Positions 42,017-52,175 of a stretch of DNA of 64,000 bases are shown here, piece by piece. Below the pieces are notes generated by a model that was not told where the DNA came from, made no database searches, and saw only the letters and a list, made by a program, of their open reading frames with translations. The position numbers and the translations under genes are program-made. Position 1 is the stretch's first letter, and every line of letters starts with the position of its first letter. Source of the DNA: Karstenula rhodostoma CBS 690.94 (taxonomy: Eukaryota; Ascomycota; Dothideomycetes; Pleosporales; Didymosphaeriaceae); contig MU001501.1 in assembly GCA_010093485.1 (NCBI GenBank), positions 1,629,052 to 1,693,051 of the forward strand, read 5' to 3'.

Positions 42017-43558
42017 ATGTTGACCATGCCTCGGTTCAGAGCCCTCTTCGTGGCAGTAGGCTTCGTATTCATTACTTTAATTACATTTTACTCCTTCTCG
42101 TCCGGTTCCTCCGTGTCACAGAAGACCTTCGACGTCGACGTAGAAGTGGCGTCAGACATCGTCCAAAAGAGCTCCAACACACGTGGTTTTCATCTACTTA
42201 CCACAGCAACCGGCAATGACTTGAACGTCTGCCGCCTGGTACTTTCAGCTGCCGTTCTTTCGTATCCTCCAACAGTGCTGCTTGCCTGGCACGGCGAAGG
42301 CGATTTCGATGCCGCCGAAACTCACCTTGCCAAAATTCGCGCCCCGCTGCGCTATTTCGACACCCTTCCAGAGTCCAGTGAGGACGACCTGGTTCTTTTG
42401 ATCGACGGGTACGATGTTATCTTCCAGCTTGGACCGGATGTACTGCTCCAGCGCTACCACGAGGTAGTCAAGTCCTCAAATGAACGACTAGAGAAAGAGT
42501 TCGGAGCAGACCATGTAAAGAAGCATAACATGTACACAACCATCCTCTTCGGACCCGACGTGTTATGCTACCCCATCGACTTCCGCCGGCCAGCCTGCTG
42601 GATAGTACCCGAGTCCACACTCCCACGTGATGCCTTTGGCTCGGAAACAGACAAGAACGACGAACACCGACGACCCCGGTGGCTCAACTCCGGCACCGTT
42701 CTTGGTCCCGTAAAAGACCTCCGCCGCCTTTTCGAGGCCACCATGGACAAGGTCAACAAGACGTGGGACCCGGAATTCTATGGCCGCAATTCAGACCAAA
42801 TGTATCTCGCGGACGTCTGGGCCGACCAAGAGTTCGTGCGCATGACGTCCACAGGCAAAAACGCGACGTTCCCGCTCCCCGACGCTGTGCCCGACGATGT
42901 CAAACCCAACGTATTCACCCCAGCGCCCGAAGAGAGGAAGAAAGCCGAGCAGCACATAGCCATCGACTACGAATCCCGCCTGTTCCAGACAGTCGCCTTG
43001 TTCTACGACATCCTCCAATGGGCCACCTTCGACAAACCTCGAACCTTCATCACAAAGGACGAAATCCACCAGTTCGCCCTCAAACTACCCCAAGACGTCG
43101 AGCACTCCAAACCCCCGTACCGCGCCCTCGGCAAGTGGGGATGGGGAAACGCCTGGCTCAAGCGCAAGTCCTGGAAGGATGTGCCCCTCGGCATTAACAC
43201 CGTGACCAAAAACATGTTCCCCATCATCCACTTCACCGGCCTCAAAAACTACCGCGATGAGTGGTGGGACCGCATGTGGTTCTTTCCGCATGCGGAGAAG
43301 CTTCTGAAGGCGAAGCCCGACCGCGGGGTCATCACTACGATTGCAGGTGTTGAATGGGTTCCGTACCTGCCGTTTGGGAAAGATAGTGCGAGGGAGGATG
43401 CGTGGGCTGATCAGGGCGAGCTGTTGAAGTGGGAGGGGCTGTGCGGAGAGCACGAGGACGTGTTGTACAACAGGTGGAAACCGCCTCCGCCTCCGCCGGA
43501 GCCTGAGAAGGAAGAAAAGCAAGAGGGAGACAAGAAGGAGGAGAAGAAAGACGAGTAG
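42017..43558 (+). CDS. Type-II membrane glycosyltransferase, PLOD-like GT domain
   Basis: Single exon, 513 residues, start GCCGCCATG at 42017. A signal-anchor lies at residues ~8-28 (ALFVAVGFVFITLITFYSF), placing the rest in the Golgi/ER lumen. The catalytic domain reads FHLLTTATGNDLNVCRLVLSAA, TVLLAWHGEGDFD, KIRAPLRYFDTLPESSEDDLVLLIDGYDVIFQLG (DxxD metal-binding type motif), RRPRWLNSGTVLGPVKDLRRLF, NSDQMYLADVWADQEFVRM and PIIHFTGLKNYRDEWWDRMWF. This matches the glycosyltransferase domain seen at the N-terminus of animal lysyl hydroxylase/procollagen glucosyltransferases and in many stand-alone fungal proteins. The tail (PPPPPPEPEKEEKQEGDKKEEKKDE) is a charged Pro/Glu/Lys-rich extension. Acceptor is unknown. 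Confidence 0.85.
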   Translation: MLTMPRFRALFVAVGFVFITLITFYSFSSGSSVSQKTFDVDVEVASDIVQKSSNTRGFHLLTTATGNDLNVCRLVLSAAVLSYPPTVLLAWHGEGDFDAAETHLAKIRAPLRYFDTLPESSEDDLVLLIDGYDVIFQLGPDVLLQRYHEVVKSSNERLEKEFGADHVKKHNMYTTILFGPDVLCYPIDFRRPACWIVPESTLPRDAFGSETDKNDEHRRPRWLNSGTVLGPVKDLRRLFEATMDKVNKTWDPEFYGRNSDQMYLADVWADQEFVRMTSTGKNATFPLPDAVPDDVKPNVFTPAPEERKKAEQHIAIDYESRLFQTVALFYDILQWATFDKPRTFITKDEIHQFALKLPQDVEHSKPPYRALGKWGWGNAWLKRKSWKDVPLGINTVTKNMFPIIHFTGLKNYRDEWWDRMWFFPHAEKLLKAKPDRGVITTIAGVEWVPYLPFGKDSAREDAWADQGELLKWEGLCGEHEDVLYNRWKPPPPPPEPEKEEKQEGDKKEEKKDE

Positions 43559-43879
43559 AGATCGAGAGTAATTTAGTTGCGTTATACCCCAATAAAGGCA
43601 GGAATACCATGATTGAATGAACAGCCTCTCCGGCAGAGTCGCAGTGCGCATCCGAACGATTCAAATATCGGAAAAGCCCCCCTCAACCCACAGCATGCCC
43701 GCTTGCAATACCTCCGATGGCAACATCCTCGCTTGCCAACAACACCATCCTGCAATGCCGTGGATACAAAGCTCCCGTCGACAATCCAATCCAATCCACT
43801 CGCCCACGATCATGAAAACCTCACCCGCATCCCTCGCCGTCATGTTGCGCTTGAACAGCTGCTTCCACCGCCAACATAC

Positions 43880-44455
43880 CTACTCGACATGATCGTAGTA
43901 GTAATCCACGAACGTCTTCCTCTGGCCTCCACTCTTCTCACCCGACGCCCCACCAGCCCGGCCCTCCCCGTTGGTATCGACTCGTTGGTCCTGGTCAGCT
44001 CCCGTGGTCTTCACCTCCCCGCCTACTCCATCTTCACCCTCACCCTCACCCTCATCCCCACCAATGCTCTCATCGCTAGCATGCGGCGAGTACCCACCAA
44101 ATTCATCATCACCCTCACCCACCTCCACGCTCTTATCCGAACCCCCCAAATCCAACTCTACAACCTCCGGTCCCCTCACTACATCTGCTTCTTGTCCCCC
44201 CTCCTCCCCCTCCCTCTCCTTCTCCGCCCTCCACATCTCCACCATCTCCTCCTCCTCCCTCTGATTCTCCCACTTCGCCCTCAACCGCAACCTAACACAC
44301 GGCTCATCGGTATACTCCCCCGTCCAAACGGCGCGACTGCCGGGACACCGCCCCGTAGAGAGCCATGCGTGGCAGGCGATGAGAGTGCCGAGGGGGTGGG
44401 CGCATGGTGTGGGACAGGGGCAGGGGCGGGAGCGGGTGTAGAGTTTCGTGCACAT
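43880..44455 (-). CDS. Hypothetical acidic Cys-start protein
   Basis: Single frame of 191 codons. It starts MCTKLYTRSRPCPCPTPCAHP, like the 'MCTKxYxxYxCG' opening of an uncharacterised fungal protein class, with several Cys in the first 35 residues (possible metal site), then VRLRLRAKWENQREEEEMVEMWRAEKER and a long Glu/Gly/Asp-rich tail. I recognise no domain and assign no function. GC-rich low-complexity DNA can produce such frames by chance, so support is moderate. On the opposite strand a long Pro/Ser/Leu-rich frame is its shadow. Confidence 0.45.
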   Translation of the reverse strand: MCTKLYTRSRPCPCPTPCAHPLGTLIACHAWLSTGRCPGSRAVWTGEYTDEPCVRLRLRAKWENQREEEEMVEMWRAEKEREGEEGGQEADVVRGPEVVELDLGGSDKSVEVGEGDDEFGGYSPHASDESIGGDEGEGEGEDGVGGEVKTTGADQDQRVDTNGEGRAGGASGEKSGGQRKTFVDYYYDHVE

Positions 44456-46123
44456 GGTGTGTGGGTGGGTGTGTACGGGGTGGTGGTAGGAAGAGTAAGA
44501 GTAGCAACTGTAATCTGTCGAGTGTCGAGCGTCGGGTGTTGTGGGTGTGCTGCGTCGTTGGTGTTGTGTGGTATGGTGCAGTGTTTATCAAGGACTGACT
44601 GGGAAGGCGCGAAGGGGAAGGGGTCGTGCTGGGGAGTGGAAGGGGTTTTGGCTTGTGCGGCGCTTGGGTGTGGTTGAGGGATGGGTTGATTTCACACTCC
44701 TGGGATATCGCTACGGGCGTTTTCTACCCCCGTGACGTCCGCATGGTATCTGGCGGTAGAGCCGCTCATGCTACATACCAGCGTGATCCGGGTCCAGGGC
44801 AACGAGCGTAGTCTCGAGCAACACCGACAAGGGCCGGTAGTTCATCGTTCTCGACGGACATTTCGCGACTGCTGTACCTGTTCCAGTCTATACCATTGGG
44901 TCAGGGCACCATCTGCATCCAGAACAGGTCGGCTCAAATCTGTCAACGAGGTATTTTCTTGCCTGGTGAATCGAGACGTGCCACCGGCGTTCTCAGCTCC
45001 CGCATTACATCGCCACTGAAGCGTGTCGGATACATAGTCGGGAATGCGTGGTGGATGCAACTATTCTTGAAGGGTCCAAGCTCCTGTATTGGTAGGTTCG
45101 ATATCGTCCCTATACGCCATACAATCCATAGCCTGTAATAGAACGACTGAAGGAACCACCGCGGAGTATATAGGGCGCTTCGAATCCCTTTAACACACGA
45201 GGGATATTTAAAAAGCCCATTTCGATGCCGCTGGCGCATAAAGCTATGATAGTGACAGCGGCATCTCGACATATCTCCTCCATCTATACTATTTCCATGA
45301 TTTTGTCCTCTTCCGCGTTCTGGGGGATACAAAGCGCATCGATCCATAGGCATCAAAGAGAGATCGATTTAGTCAATATAATGCCAATTTTGATGGTTGG
45401 TCGAAGAGCATGTAGTTCGAGTCGTTCATAAATATCGACATTTCAACTTGTAAGCTGACAAGAACGATTGTCTCCCTAATGAAAAGATAGCGCTGCATAC
45501 CGACTGTTGCTGTTACCGGAGCAGACGACTCGTGGCATGTCCGGAGAATTGAGAGGGTTGACTGCGATCACTTGCGATCTAAGGATGGTGACAGGGAAAT
45601 CGATAGATCTTCTCGCACCAACATAATCTCGTCATGAAGTGCTTCTGGATTCCTGTACCTATAGATATTTGGTTTTGGCACCCCACAGAGTTCATGTATT
45701 GCGTTTTGCCGCGGCTTCCAGAAGCTCGCGAAGTATTATATTTGATAGATATTTGGTTAAAGACGTGAGCACCATGAGCATCCAGTCTTCGTCAATGCTT
45801 GCACTGGGCGAATATGACTTCATGTCTCGTAACTCGGTGAGCCGGGGTGCTCTGTTTTGCGATCTCGGTTCTATGATTCTTTGTTGAAAGTGATATGCAT
45901 CTTTCCCACGTGAAATCAGGCGACATGTTTGATTGTTTAGTTGTACTTTGTGCTTTGTATCACATGATGGTAGCGCTGATGCCACACATCCCCAAGCCAG
46001 GGTTGTGCTAGCCCACGAAATCGCAATGCGACGCCATGCACATGAGGAATAGATAATTCGAATAACACCGTTTAATTGAACCAAAACTCCATGGGGTATC
46101 TATACACCACGCAGCTCGCTCCC
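44456..46123. other. Intergenic region holding dispersed element copy C
   Basis: No gene supported. Contains the third element copy (45661-45758). Remaining frames are short. Confidence 0.5.
45661..45758 (-). mobile_element. Short dispersed element, copy C, with perfect 14-bp flanking repeat
   Basis: Core 45675-45744 (70 bp) starts TTGGCACCCC on the + strand and shares TTTTGCCGCGGCTTCCAGAA with copy A and the TTGGCACCCC end with copy B. It is flanked on both sides by ATAGATATTTGGTT (45661-45674 and 45745-45758), an exact 14-bp direct repeat, so this looks like the youngest of the three insertions. Confidence 0.78.
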
Positions 46124-48994
46124 TCACATGAGCCCATGGTCATTATCATCCAAGGGCTCCGGCTCCACCATACTCAGCTCTCCAAACTCGCTGGCAACTT
46201 CGTCCTCGCTGTACTCTTCCTCATCGACCTCTGCAACAGCAACAACGGGTGTCTTCTTCGCGGCGTTCGTAAAAAGAGGAGCGCTTCTTGTTGTTTCGAC
46301 GGTAGCAGGAGGCGGAGGTACGTCTTTCGGGAACTTCAGCACCTCCTCCAGCGGCGGTGATACCTTTTGCGTGTCGAAGTCGCGCATGTCGATCTGGTGG
46401 GGCTCTGGGTCGTATTGAGATGATGATGACCAGGTGGGCCGCGTGAAGTTGGTTCGTTGTGGATCAGCGGCGGGTGTGGGCATCGTATTTGTGGGAAGTT
46501 GTTTGCGGGAAAGGGAGGACGAGGGAAAGGTTGATTGACGTGATGGGAGGGCAGGGGCTGGGTTGTCCATTTCAATTGACCCTGACAATGGATCCATGTT
46601 CTCCGCTATGGCAGGCTTCGCTGCTTGTGCTACAGAGGGCGAGGTCGCGGCAAGGGGTTTGGGGGTTGTCGACGTCGATGAGACCGGTGATGGCGAGGAA
46701 GTCGGCATTGTTGCCTGCCGCTGCACGAACGGCTGCTGGCCGGATCTCGACTGCATCGAAATCATCTGTCTTCTAGGGCGTGGCTGCTCTACAAGTTGCG
46801 GCACTGGGTCCACTGGCGCTGGAGCTGACACGTTGATCAAGCTGTTGGAAGAATGTTGGGCCACCACCATCTCTGTCGCTCGTGAGGCAGATGGGTCTGG
46901 CTGTTGACTGTCTTTCTTGTGTTGCTGTACGTGTTTTCTGACCTGCTCTTTCTTTCTCTCAGCGACCTCCAAAGCGCGTTCCTGCTCTGCTACTCGGTTA
47001 AAGTCAATGTCACCAAAGCCAATCTTAACAAGGATGCTCCCGATCAGGTACCGGTAGCGGTCGTGGCCATTGACGAGCTTGCTCATGTCGGCATTCTCGA
47101 CGCCAAAGACGTCTTTGACTTCTTGCAGACCTGCGACTCCAAACTCGAGCTTGGTGGACCGGTATAGAAAGCCCAAGATGTAGTCTTCAGTGCTGTACAC
47201 ATTGACCACGCGAGCAGCAACAACAGATCGAATCTTTCTCCAAGACTTGCTGTCCGAGGGCGCTGGTGTTCCCATCAATACCGCGGCTTCGACTAGGCCA
47301 AATGCGTTCTGTTCTGCAAGTTCGACCAGACAGGAGTATATGACACGCGCCCCGATGGAGTACCCCATGAGAGTAACAGGCCGTTTGCCTTGCACGCCAT
47401 CAATAAGGGCATGTGCCAAAACCTTTCCGGCCTTGTCTGCCCTCGCGAGCGCGACGCTGAATGGATTGTCGAGGACACTAGCAACCTTGACGAGACCCAG
47501 CGGCCAAAGTCCAGCATACAAAGCCCCGAGAAGCGTGCGACTGACAATGGTGTAGGTGAGACCATCCCAAGCGTAGCTAAAGAGGACATCATTGAGCGAA
47601 TTTCCCATGCGAAGCATAGCATCGAGCTCAAAGCGTAGTGCAAAAGGCTCGGTACCTGCCGCGTCAAGAATCTCCCATGGCTTATTCACATCGGATGGTG
47701 ACGTGAGCCAACCGCTGATCCCGACAGCTACACGAAGACGATGCTGTTCGCGCTTCGTGGGGTCACGGGCGTCCAGCTCTGCTGCCCACTCGTGGTCGCG
47801 CTGTGCGGCCGGACGTTCAGGATCTAGATCTGTGAGGATGGTACTTCTGGCTAGCATTGACCGTGACGTACCTTGCACAGGAATGAACTCGAAATCCTGG
47901 ACCTCTCTCGCATACTGCTCCATGATTCTTCCAGTCATCTTTGCGCCGTACGCACCAAAAAGAGAGCCAACAAGAACCGAGCTCCCCGCCAGTGCACCAA
48001 GATAGGTTGATACGACGCCCAGACCCAGACCACCCATGACGCTACCGATGCCAGCAGCGAGCAAAGGTGCGGCAAGCCCACCAGTGACACCGATAAGGAC
48101 AGCACCACCGACCGCGGCGAGTCCGACCTTCCACCTCCGTGCCGTCGCATCGTTGGAAGCTTGCTTCTTCGCTGACTCTTCCGCATCCATCTGGGATGCA
48201 GCAGTGGCGAGAAGGCCTTGGGCGATCGTTTTCTCGTGCTCCGCCAGGAGATCTGACTCCAGTTCCAGGCTGCTCGCTAGACGAAGAAGCAAGAGCCGCG
48301 AGTGAGCCGAATAGTGCTCGAGACTCAAGATGAGCAGGAGGAGGCAATGCAATATGAGCACCTTTTTCTCCTCCTGGAACGCGAGCATCTGCGTTTCAAT
48401 GACTTCGTAGTGACCATGCTTCCTCTTCTTGCCGGTGAAACTCGTGCTACTGAACGGATCGCCTTCGAAATCGAGCAGAAGAGAGTTGCTCTGCTTTTGC
48501 CTTTCGCCCTCTTCCACCCTTTGCTTTCTCTTGGCCTTCGCCTGGCGAATAACGTCCCCGCGCACGCAGAGCACGTCGCAAATGCGATGCATTACGCCGG
48601 CTCTCCACTTGTCGAAGTATGTCAGGGCAGCTCTCCGCAAGCCCAGCATCTGTGTTGACTCTACTTCCCGTTGTCGCGCCCTCCTCCTCCCTTCTGCCTC
48701 CAGTGCAGCTTCATTCTGCGGCTCATCGAAGCTAATAAGATCCCGGGTCGCCGTCTGCGGTGGTGGAGACGTGGGAGGCGGCGTCGCGGTGGAGGATTCG
48801 GTCTCGTGCGTCTTGTCGGGGTCAAAGGTCGCTACCAAGTCGCTGCGCATCGCATCAGTGCATAGCAGCACGAGCAGAGCGAGCTCTATGCGGAGGGCGG
48901 GTGTCTCGAGGACCGACGTGAGGGAGGCTCCTTCATCTTGTTTGGCGGCGCTCTGTCCCGCGCCAGTAATGACATTGGCGACTTTGAAGAGCAT
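46124..48994 (-). CDS. TMCO4/Mil1-like DUF726 membrane hydrolase
   Basis: Intronless, 956 residues. Family members (human TMCO4, yeast Mil1/Yfl034w) are membrane-associated alpha/beta hydrolases. The N-terminal ~270 residues are helical and charged. WKVGLAAVGGAVLIGVTGGLAAPLLAAG and following Gly/Ala-rich segments form the membrane part (about residues 290-360). The hydrolase follows: VAVGISGWLTSPSDVNKPW, LFSYAWDGLTYTIVSRTLLGALYAGLWP, KRPVTLMGYSIGARVIYSCL (G-Y-S-I-G nucleophile elbow), VEAAVLMGTPAPSDSKSW, ARVVNVYSTEDYILGFLYR (Asp) and LVNGHDRYRYLIGSIL (His). The last ~250 residues are a Ser/Pro/Gln-rich, probably disordered tail ending in an acidic cluster (EVDEEEYSEDEVASEFGEL). The fungal tail is much longer than in TMCO4. 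Confidence 0.93.
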   Translation of the reverse strand: MLFKVANVITGAGQSAAKQDEGASLTSVLETPALRIELALLVLLCTDAMRSDLVATFDPDKTHETESSTATPPPTSPPPQTATRDLISFDEPQNEAALEAEGRRRARQREVESTQMLGLRRAALTYFDKWRAGVMHRICDVLCVRGDVIRQAKAKRKQRVEEGERQKQSNSLLLDFEGDPFSSTSFTGKKRKHGHYEVIETQMLAFQEEKKVLILHCLLLLILSLEHYSAHSRLLLLRLASSLELESDLLAEHEKTIAQGLLATAASQMDAEESAKKQASNDATARRWKVGLAAVGGAVLIGVTGGLAAPLLAAGIGSVMGGLGLGVVSTYLGALAGSSVLVGSLFGAYGAKMTGRIMEQYAREVQDFEFIPVQGTSRSMLARSTILTDLDPERPAAQRDHEWAAELDARDPTKREQHRLRVAVGISGWLTSPSDVNKPWEILDAAGTEPFALRFELDAMLRMGNSLNDVLFSYAWDGLTYTIVSRTLLGALYAGLWPLGLVKVASVLDNPFSVALARADKAGKVLAHALIDGVQGKRPVTLMGYSIGARVIYSCLVELAEQNAFGLVEAAVLMGTPAPSDSKSWRKIRSVVAARVVNVYSTEDYILGFLYRSTKLEFGVAGLQEVKDVFGVENADMSKLVNGHDRYRYLIGSILVKIGFGDIDFNRVAEQERALEVAERKKEQVRKHVQQHKKDSQQPDPSASRATEMVVAQHSSNSLINVSAPAPVDPVPQLVEQPRPRRQMISMQSRSGQQPFVQRQATMPTSSPSPVSSTSTTPKPLAATSPSVAQAAKPAIAENMDPLSGSIEMDNPAPALPSRQSTFPSSSLSRKQLPTNTMPTPAADPQRTNFTRPTWSSSSQYDPEPHQIDMRDFDTQKVSPPLEEVLKFPKDVPPPPATVETTRSAPLFTNAAKKTPVVAVAEVDEEEYSEDEVASEFGELSMVEPEPLDDNDHGLM

Positions 48995-49772
48995 CTTCGC
49001 TTGCGCAGACGCCTGGAGAGGTTACTGGAAAGGCGGCATGGCGGCCTACACAGGCGGTTTTGGTGAACATGGAGTCGCTGTTTGGGGCTTAGACCGGGCC
49101 TGACCCGCAGGATTCGGCCCCCGCATCGGTGCCTTAATCATCTTTCGACCTTAGCATGCGAGGAATTGAGTTGCACTGCGAAGAACGCTCCCGGAGACAT
49201 GGAGCAAAGTTGACTCTTAATAGGATGTGTTCAGGCGTTGTGGGATGAGAGGGTACACGCCATAGGATGGAAGGAGCGTTGGACCCTCAAGCGCCAAGAG
49301 TCGCGTCGGCACGTGATCATGTTACCAAACCACATCCGTGGATGTTGCATACCTTTGTAGCAATTTTCCACCGACCTCAACATCCTCTCGGAAATTCGCA
49401 GGGATCCCCGTGTTATTGCTTAAAGGATCGATCAAGCATGTCGCATCTGCGGGCGACGGACACATGCCCCCACGGCATTTGGTGCAGAGCCAAGATCAAA
49501 TAAATGGCTGAGATAACATCAGGACAGTTCACGAGAACTACTCTGAAATTATCTTCATACGGCCAGCCGAAACATTCGTGGGAGTACTGAGTTAACGATT
49601 GCGCCACGATAGACGAGGCTGCCCGCCCTGTTTCGCTTTACCTTGAACAGACAGCTTGCAGGAAGGCTGATTCTGAGCGTGACTGTTGCAGCATATGAAC
49701 TCTGTGTGACCCACCCATACAGCCGTGCACTATAGTCCACACCGGCAAACTTAACACCATCCTAGACAATAA
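48995..49772. other. Intergenic region, no gene supported
   Basis: Upstream region of the TMCO4-like gene; no motif-bearing frame. Confidence 0.5.
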
Positions 49773-50027
49773 ATGGACCCCCTTTCTATCACTACGGCCG
49801 CTATCACGATAGCCGGGGTCCTGCGTGGGACAGCCAAGGCAGTCAAGGTCGCCAGAGTCGCAGAAGAGGGGCTGCAGCAAACCACAAGCGAGGTGGGCGA
49901 TATCTCCCTGCTATTGGATACAATGGTGACCTGCTTGCAACCCTCGCCAACACACTGTCGATATACCTGGAGAGGTTACTTTATTGTTGACCGGTACGAT
50001 TACACTGTTAGGACGCTTAAACGATGA
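49773..50027 (+). pseudogene. Stub of a fungal immune-receptor-type N-terminal domain
   Basis: 84 codons beginning MDPLSITTAAITIAGVLRG, the characteristic opening of helo-like/STAND-type fungal N-terminal domains, and continuing TAKAVKVARVAEEGLQQTTSEVGDISLLLDTMV. The homology-like part stops after about 55 residues, and the rest (PSPTHCRYTWRGYF...) is unrelated. No NACHT, NB-ARC or repeat domain follows. It reads as the leftover 5' end of an NLR-like gene. Confidence 0.6.
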
Positions 50028-50234
50028 CTTCGGCGTGATTAACCTCGCAACGGGTTTCCAAGTGCAACAGTTCCTCACGCCTATGGAAATAATCGGTAGA
50101 GAAGGCAAATAGCTGAACCAACAGTGGAAAGAACATCGCGGAGCTCAAGCCTACATGGGTTCTTACGTACACAACTTCCCCAATCTAGCGATCCTATAAG
50201 TTGAAATTCCACCCCTTACACCGGCCGCACTGAT

Positions 50235-50741
50235 CTGTCGCCCAGCTTCGGACCAAACACCTACCCAACCCACAACTTCGCCCTCTTCACCATCGAAGTC
50301 CAAGTCTCCTACGTCGCACGCACCCTCCCCGCCCCTTATCGACCGCCGCTTCTCCACCTTTAAAGTCAAGTCCACGGCTGAAAACCAATGGGTCAACTTC
50401 ATCCACCAGCAACTGCAGAGCTCGGTCCTTGACGCTGGCTGCTCGAACTGGTACATCAACGAGCACGGGCAGAATGCGGCGAGCTGGCGGGGTATGCGAG
50501 TATGTTCTGGAGGGAGACGTGGGTGCCGCGGTTTGGGGTGTTTGCAAAGAGTGACGGGGATTCGTTGTGGTTTACTAGAAGGGCGTGGAGGTGGGTGAGG
50601 ATGATGAGGTGGTGGGTGAGGGGTTTGGGGGTGTTTTGCGTGCTTTTTGCGCTTGGGAGGAGGGGCGTGGATGTGAGACAGATGCTGTGGCGACTTAGAG
50701 AGAAGGCTGTTGAACGGATAGAGGGATTGAAGGTACGATAG
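50235..50741 (+). pseudogene. C-terminal relic of a Baeyer-Villiger-type flavin monooxygenase
   Basis: Three successive reading frames read as one protein end: from 50235 SPSFGPNTYPTHNFALFTIEVQVSYVARTL (the 'GPN...IE.Q..Y..R.L' block of fungal BVMO-like enzymes); from 50344 a second frame with AENQWVNFIHQQLQSSVLDAGCSNWYINEHGQNAASWRG; and from about 50497 a third with ASMFWRETWVPRFGVF. The joins require at least two indels (near 50340-50360 and 50493). No FAD or NADPH Rossmann motif is found upstream. Confidence 0.62.
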
Positions 50742-52175
50742 AAAGAAACGGGTAGACAGCGAGCGACGGTAACCCTTGAGGATTCATGTGAATATTTTCT
50801 GCGGCTAGGTGACATGCAACATGAAGCTTCCAATCATTGTTATATAACTCGCTCGATGGTATTCATCATTTTCCAAAATATTAATGCGCTAACCAAAGCC
50901 CCGGTTCCAATGTGATTTGTCTCAAATATCTCCTGGTTTGGGGAGGTCGGTGCTAAAAGTGAGCAACCGTGGATCGCAGCAGAGATCCAGAGGAACCGAA
51001 TTCTAGATAGATAATACCAACTCAGATGACGTTTTTCCAAGCGGTCAACGGAAAGCAAACGCACAGTGAATGATCCAGAAATAGCCCTTATCTGAAGTAC
51101 AACGTTACACGGCAGCGCACCTCAATATCAATGCAGCGGCTGGGCTTGCGATCGGGACAGCAGCGGGAGCAAGGCACCCTGTAGCTGATGTGTCACGTCC
51201 ACAGCGTTCCCTTGCAGCCTTGCTCATGCAACCTCACGATAAAGAATGCCTTTAACAATGTCCTCGGCTAGTATCGTGTCCTGACCTTTTTGCACTTACT
51301 TTGGTCATTTGCCTTGACTATCACTGGTACAATAACATGTAGCGAAGCTTGAATGTATAAGTAGGATAGAAAAAGGGCTTCGATAGCTTATAAGATATCT
51401 ACATCACGTTGAGCATCTTCCAGCTCCCCACAACCCGCTACTTACCCCGCATTTGACATCAAGCCATTCTTGTGTCACATATGCCAAGACGTAGTATCGC
51501 ATGTGTTCTTAAAACTTATTTCCTTCGGTTGCGGTTCATCACCCTATTGGAGCCAGATACTGCACCCTCTCCTTGCTCTGGGAAAGTTAGGCCTGTATAA
51601 AGACGATCTAATTCTTAATCTAACTATTATTCTCTGGAGTATATACTCGGGCAGGGAGGCCTCAACATTGCCTACGATATTCAAGGCGCTGCGCGAGCGG
51701 GCAGCAGTTCCTAAAGCTAGGCCAGAGTCGAGCCGCCAACACTCCCTCAGCGAATGCACCATTCTTGTGGGCAGATTACGTGGCACCGCATAATCAGGAG
51801 AATAGTTAGGTCGAGGGTAAGGGGCATACGCAAGGAGAGTGAAGCGGGCGGGACTTTGGGCAGCGGAGCGAGGTCATCCACGCAGTAGACGCAGTAGATT
51901 CTGCATGTAAGGGCTCCAGCTACAGAAATCCCGATCATTGTGCTTCATCAATATGCTATATTGCCTTCCTGTATTTCCTCTGAGTCTCCAGGCCTCCATG
52001 TTCCACGCCAATTCGCCGACTGTCAATCCCTGCGAATCGCTGCTGCTCGGTTCACATCCCGTAGGGGCAGAATCTTCCCCACACACTCCAATTGGCGATT
52101 GCATTTACATTCAGTTCGTTAACCTTTCAACGAGCATAGCAGAACTGACACTAACTATCGCGACAGAAGGAAACG
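50742..52175. other. Gene-poor stretch
   Basis: No confident gene. A + strand frame 51938-52258 includes IYIQFVNLSTSIAELTLTIATEG and WIPPRGHSH, which may be part of the gene noted at 52176 but in another frame. Confidence 0.35.

Noticed and set aside
50163..50833. Minus-strand frames over 50.2-50.8 kb
   Set aside because: They are opposite the flavin monooxygenase relic, whose + strand frames carry the recognisable family motifs.
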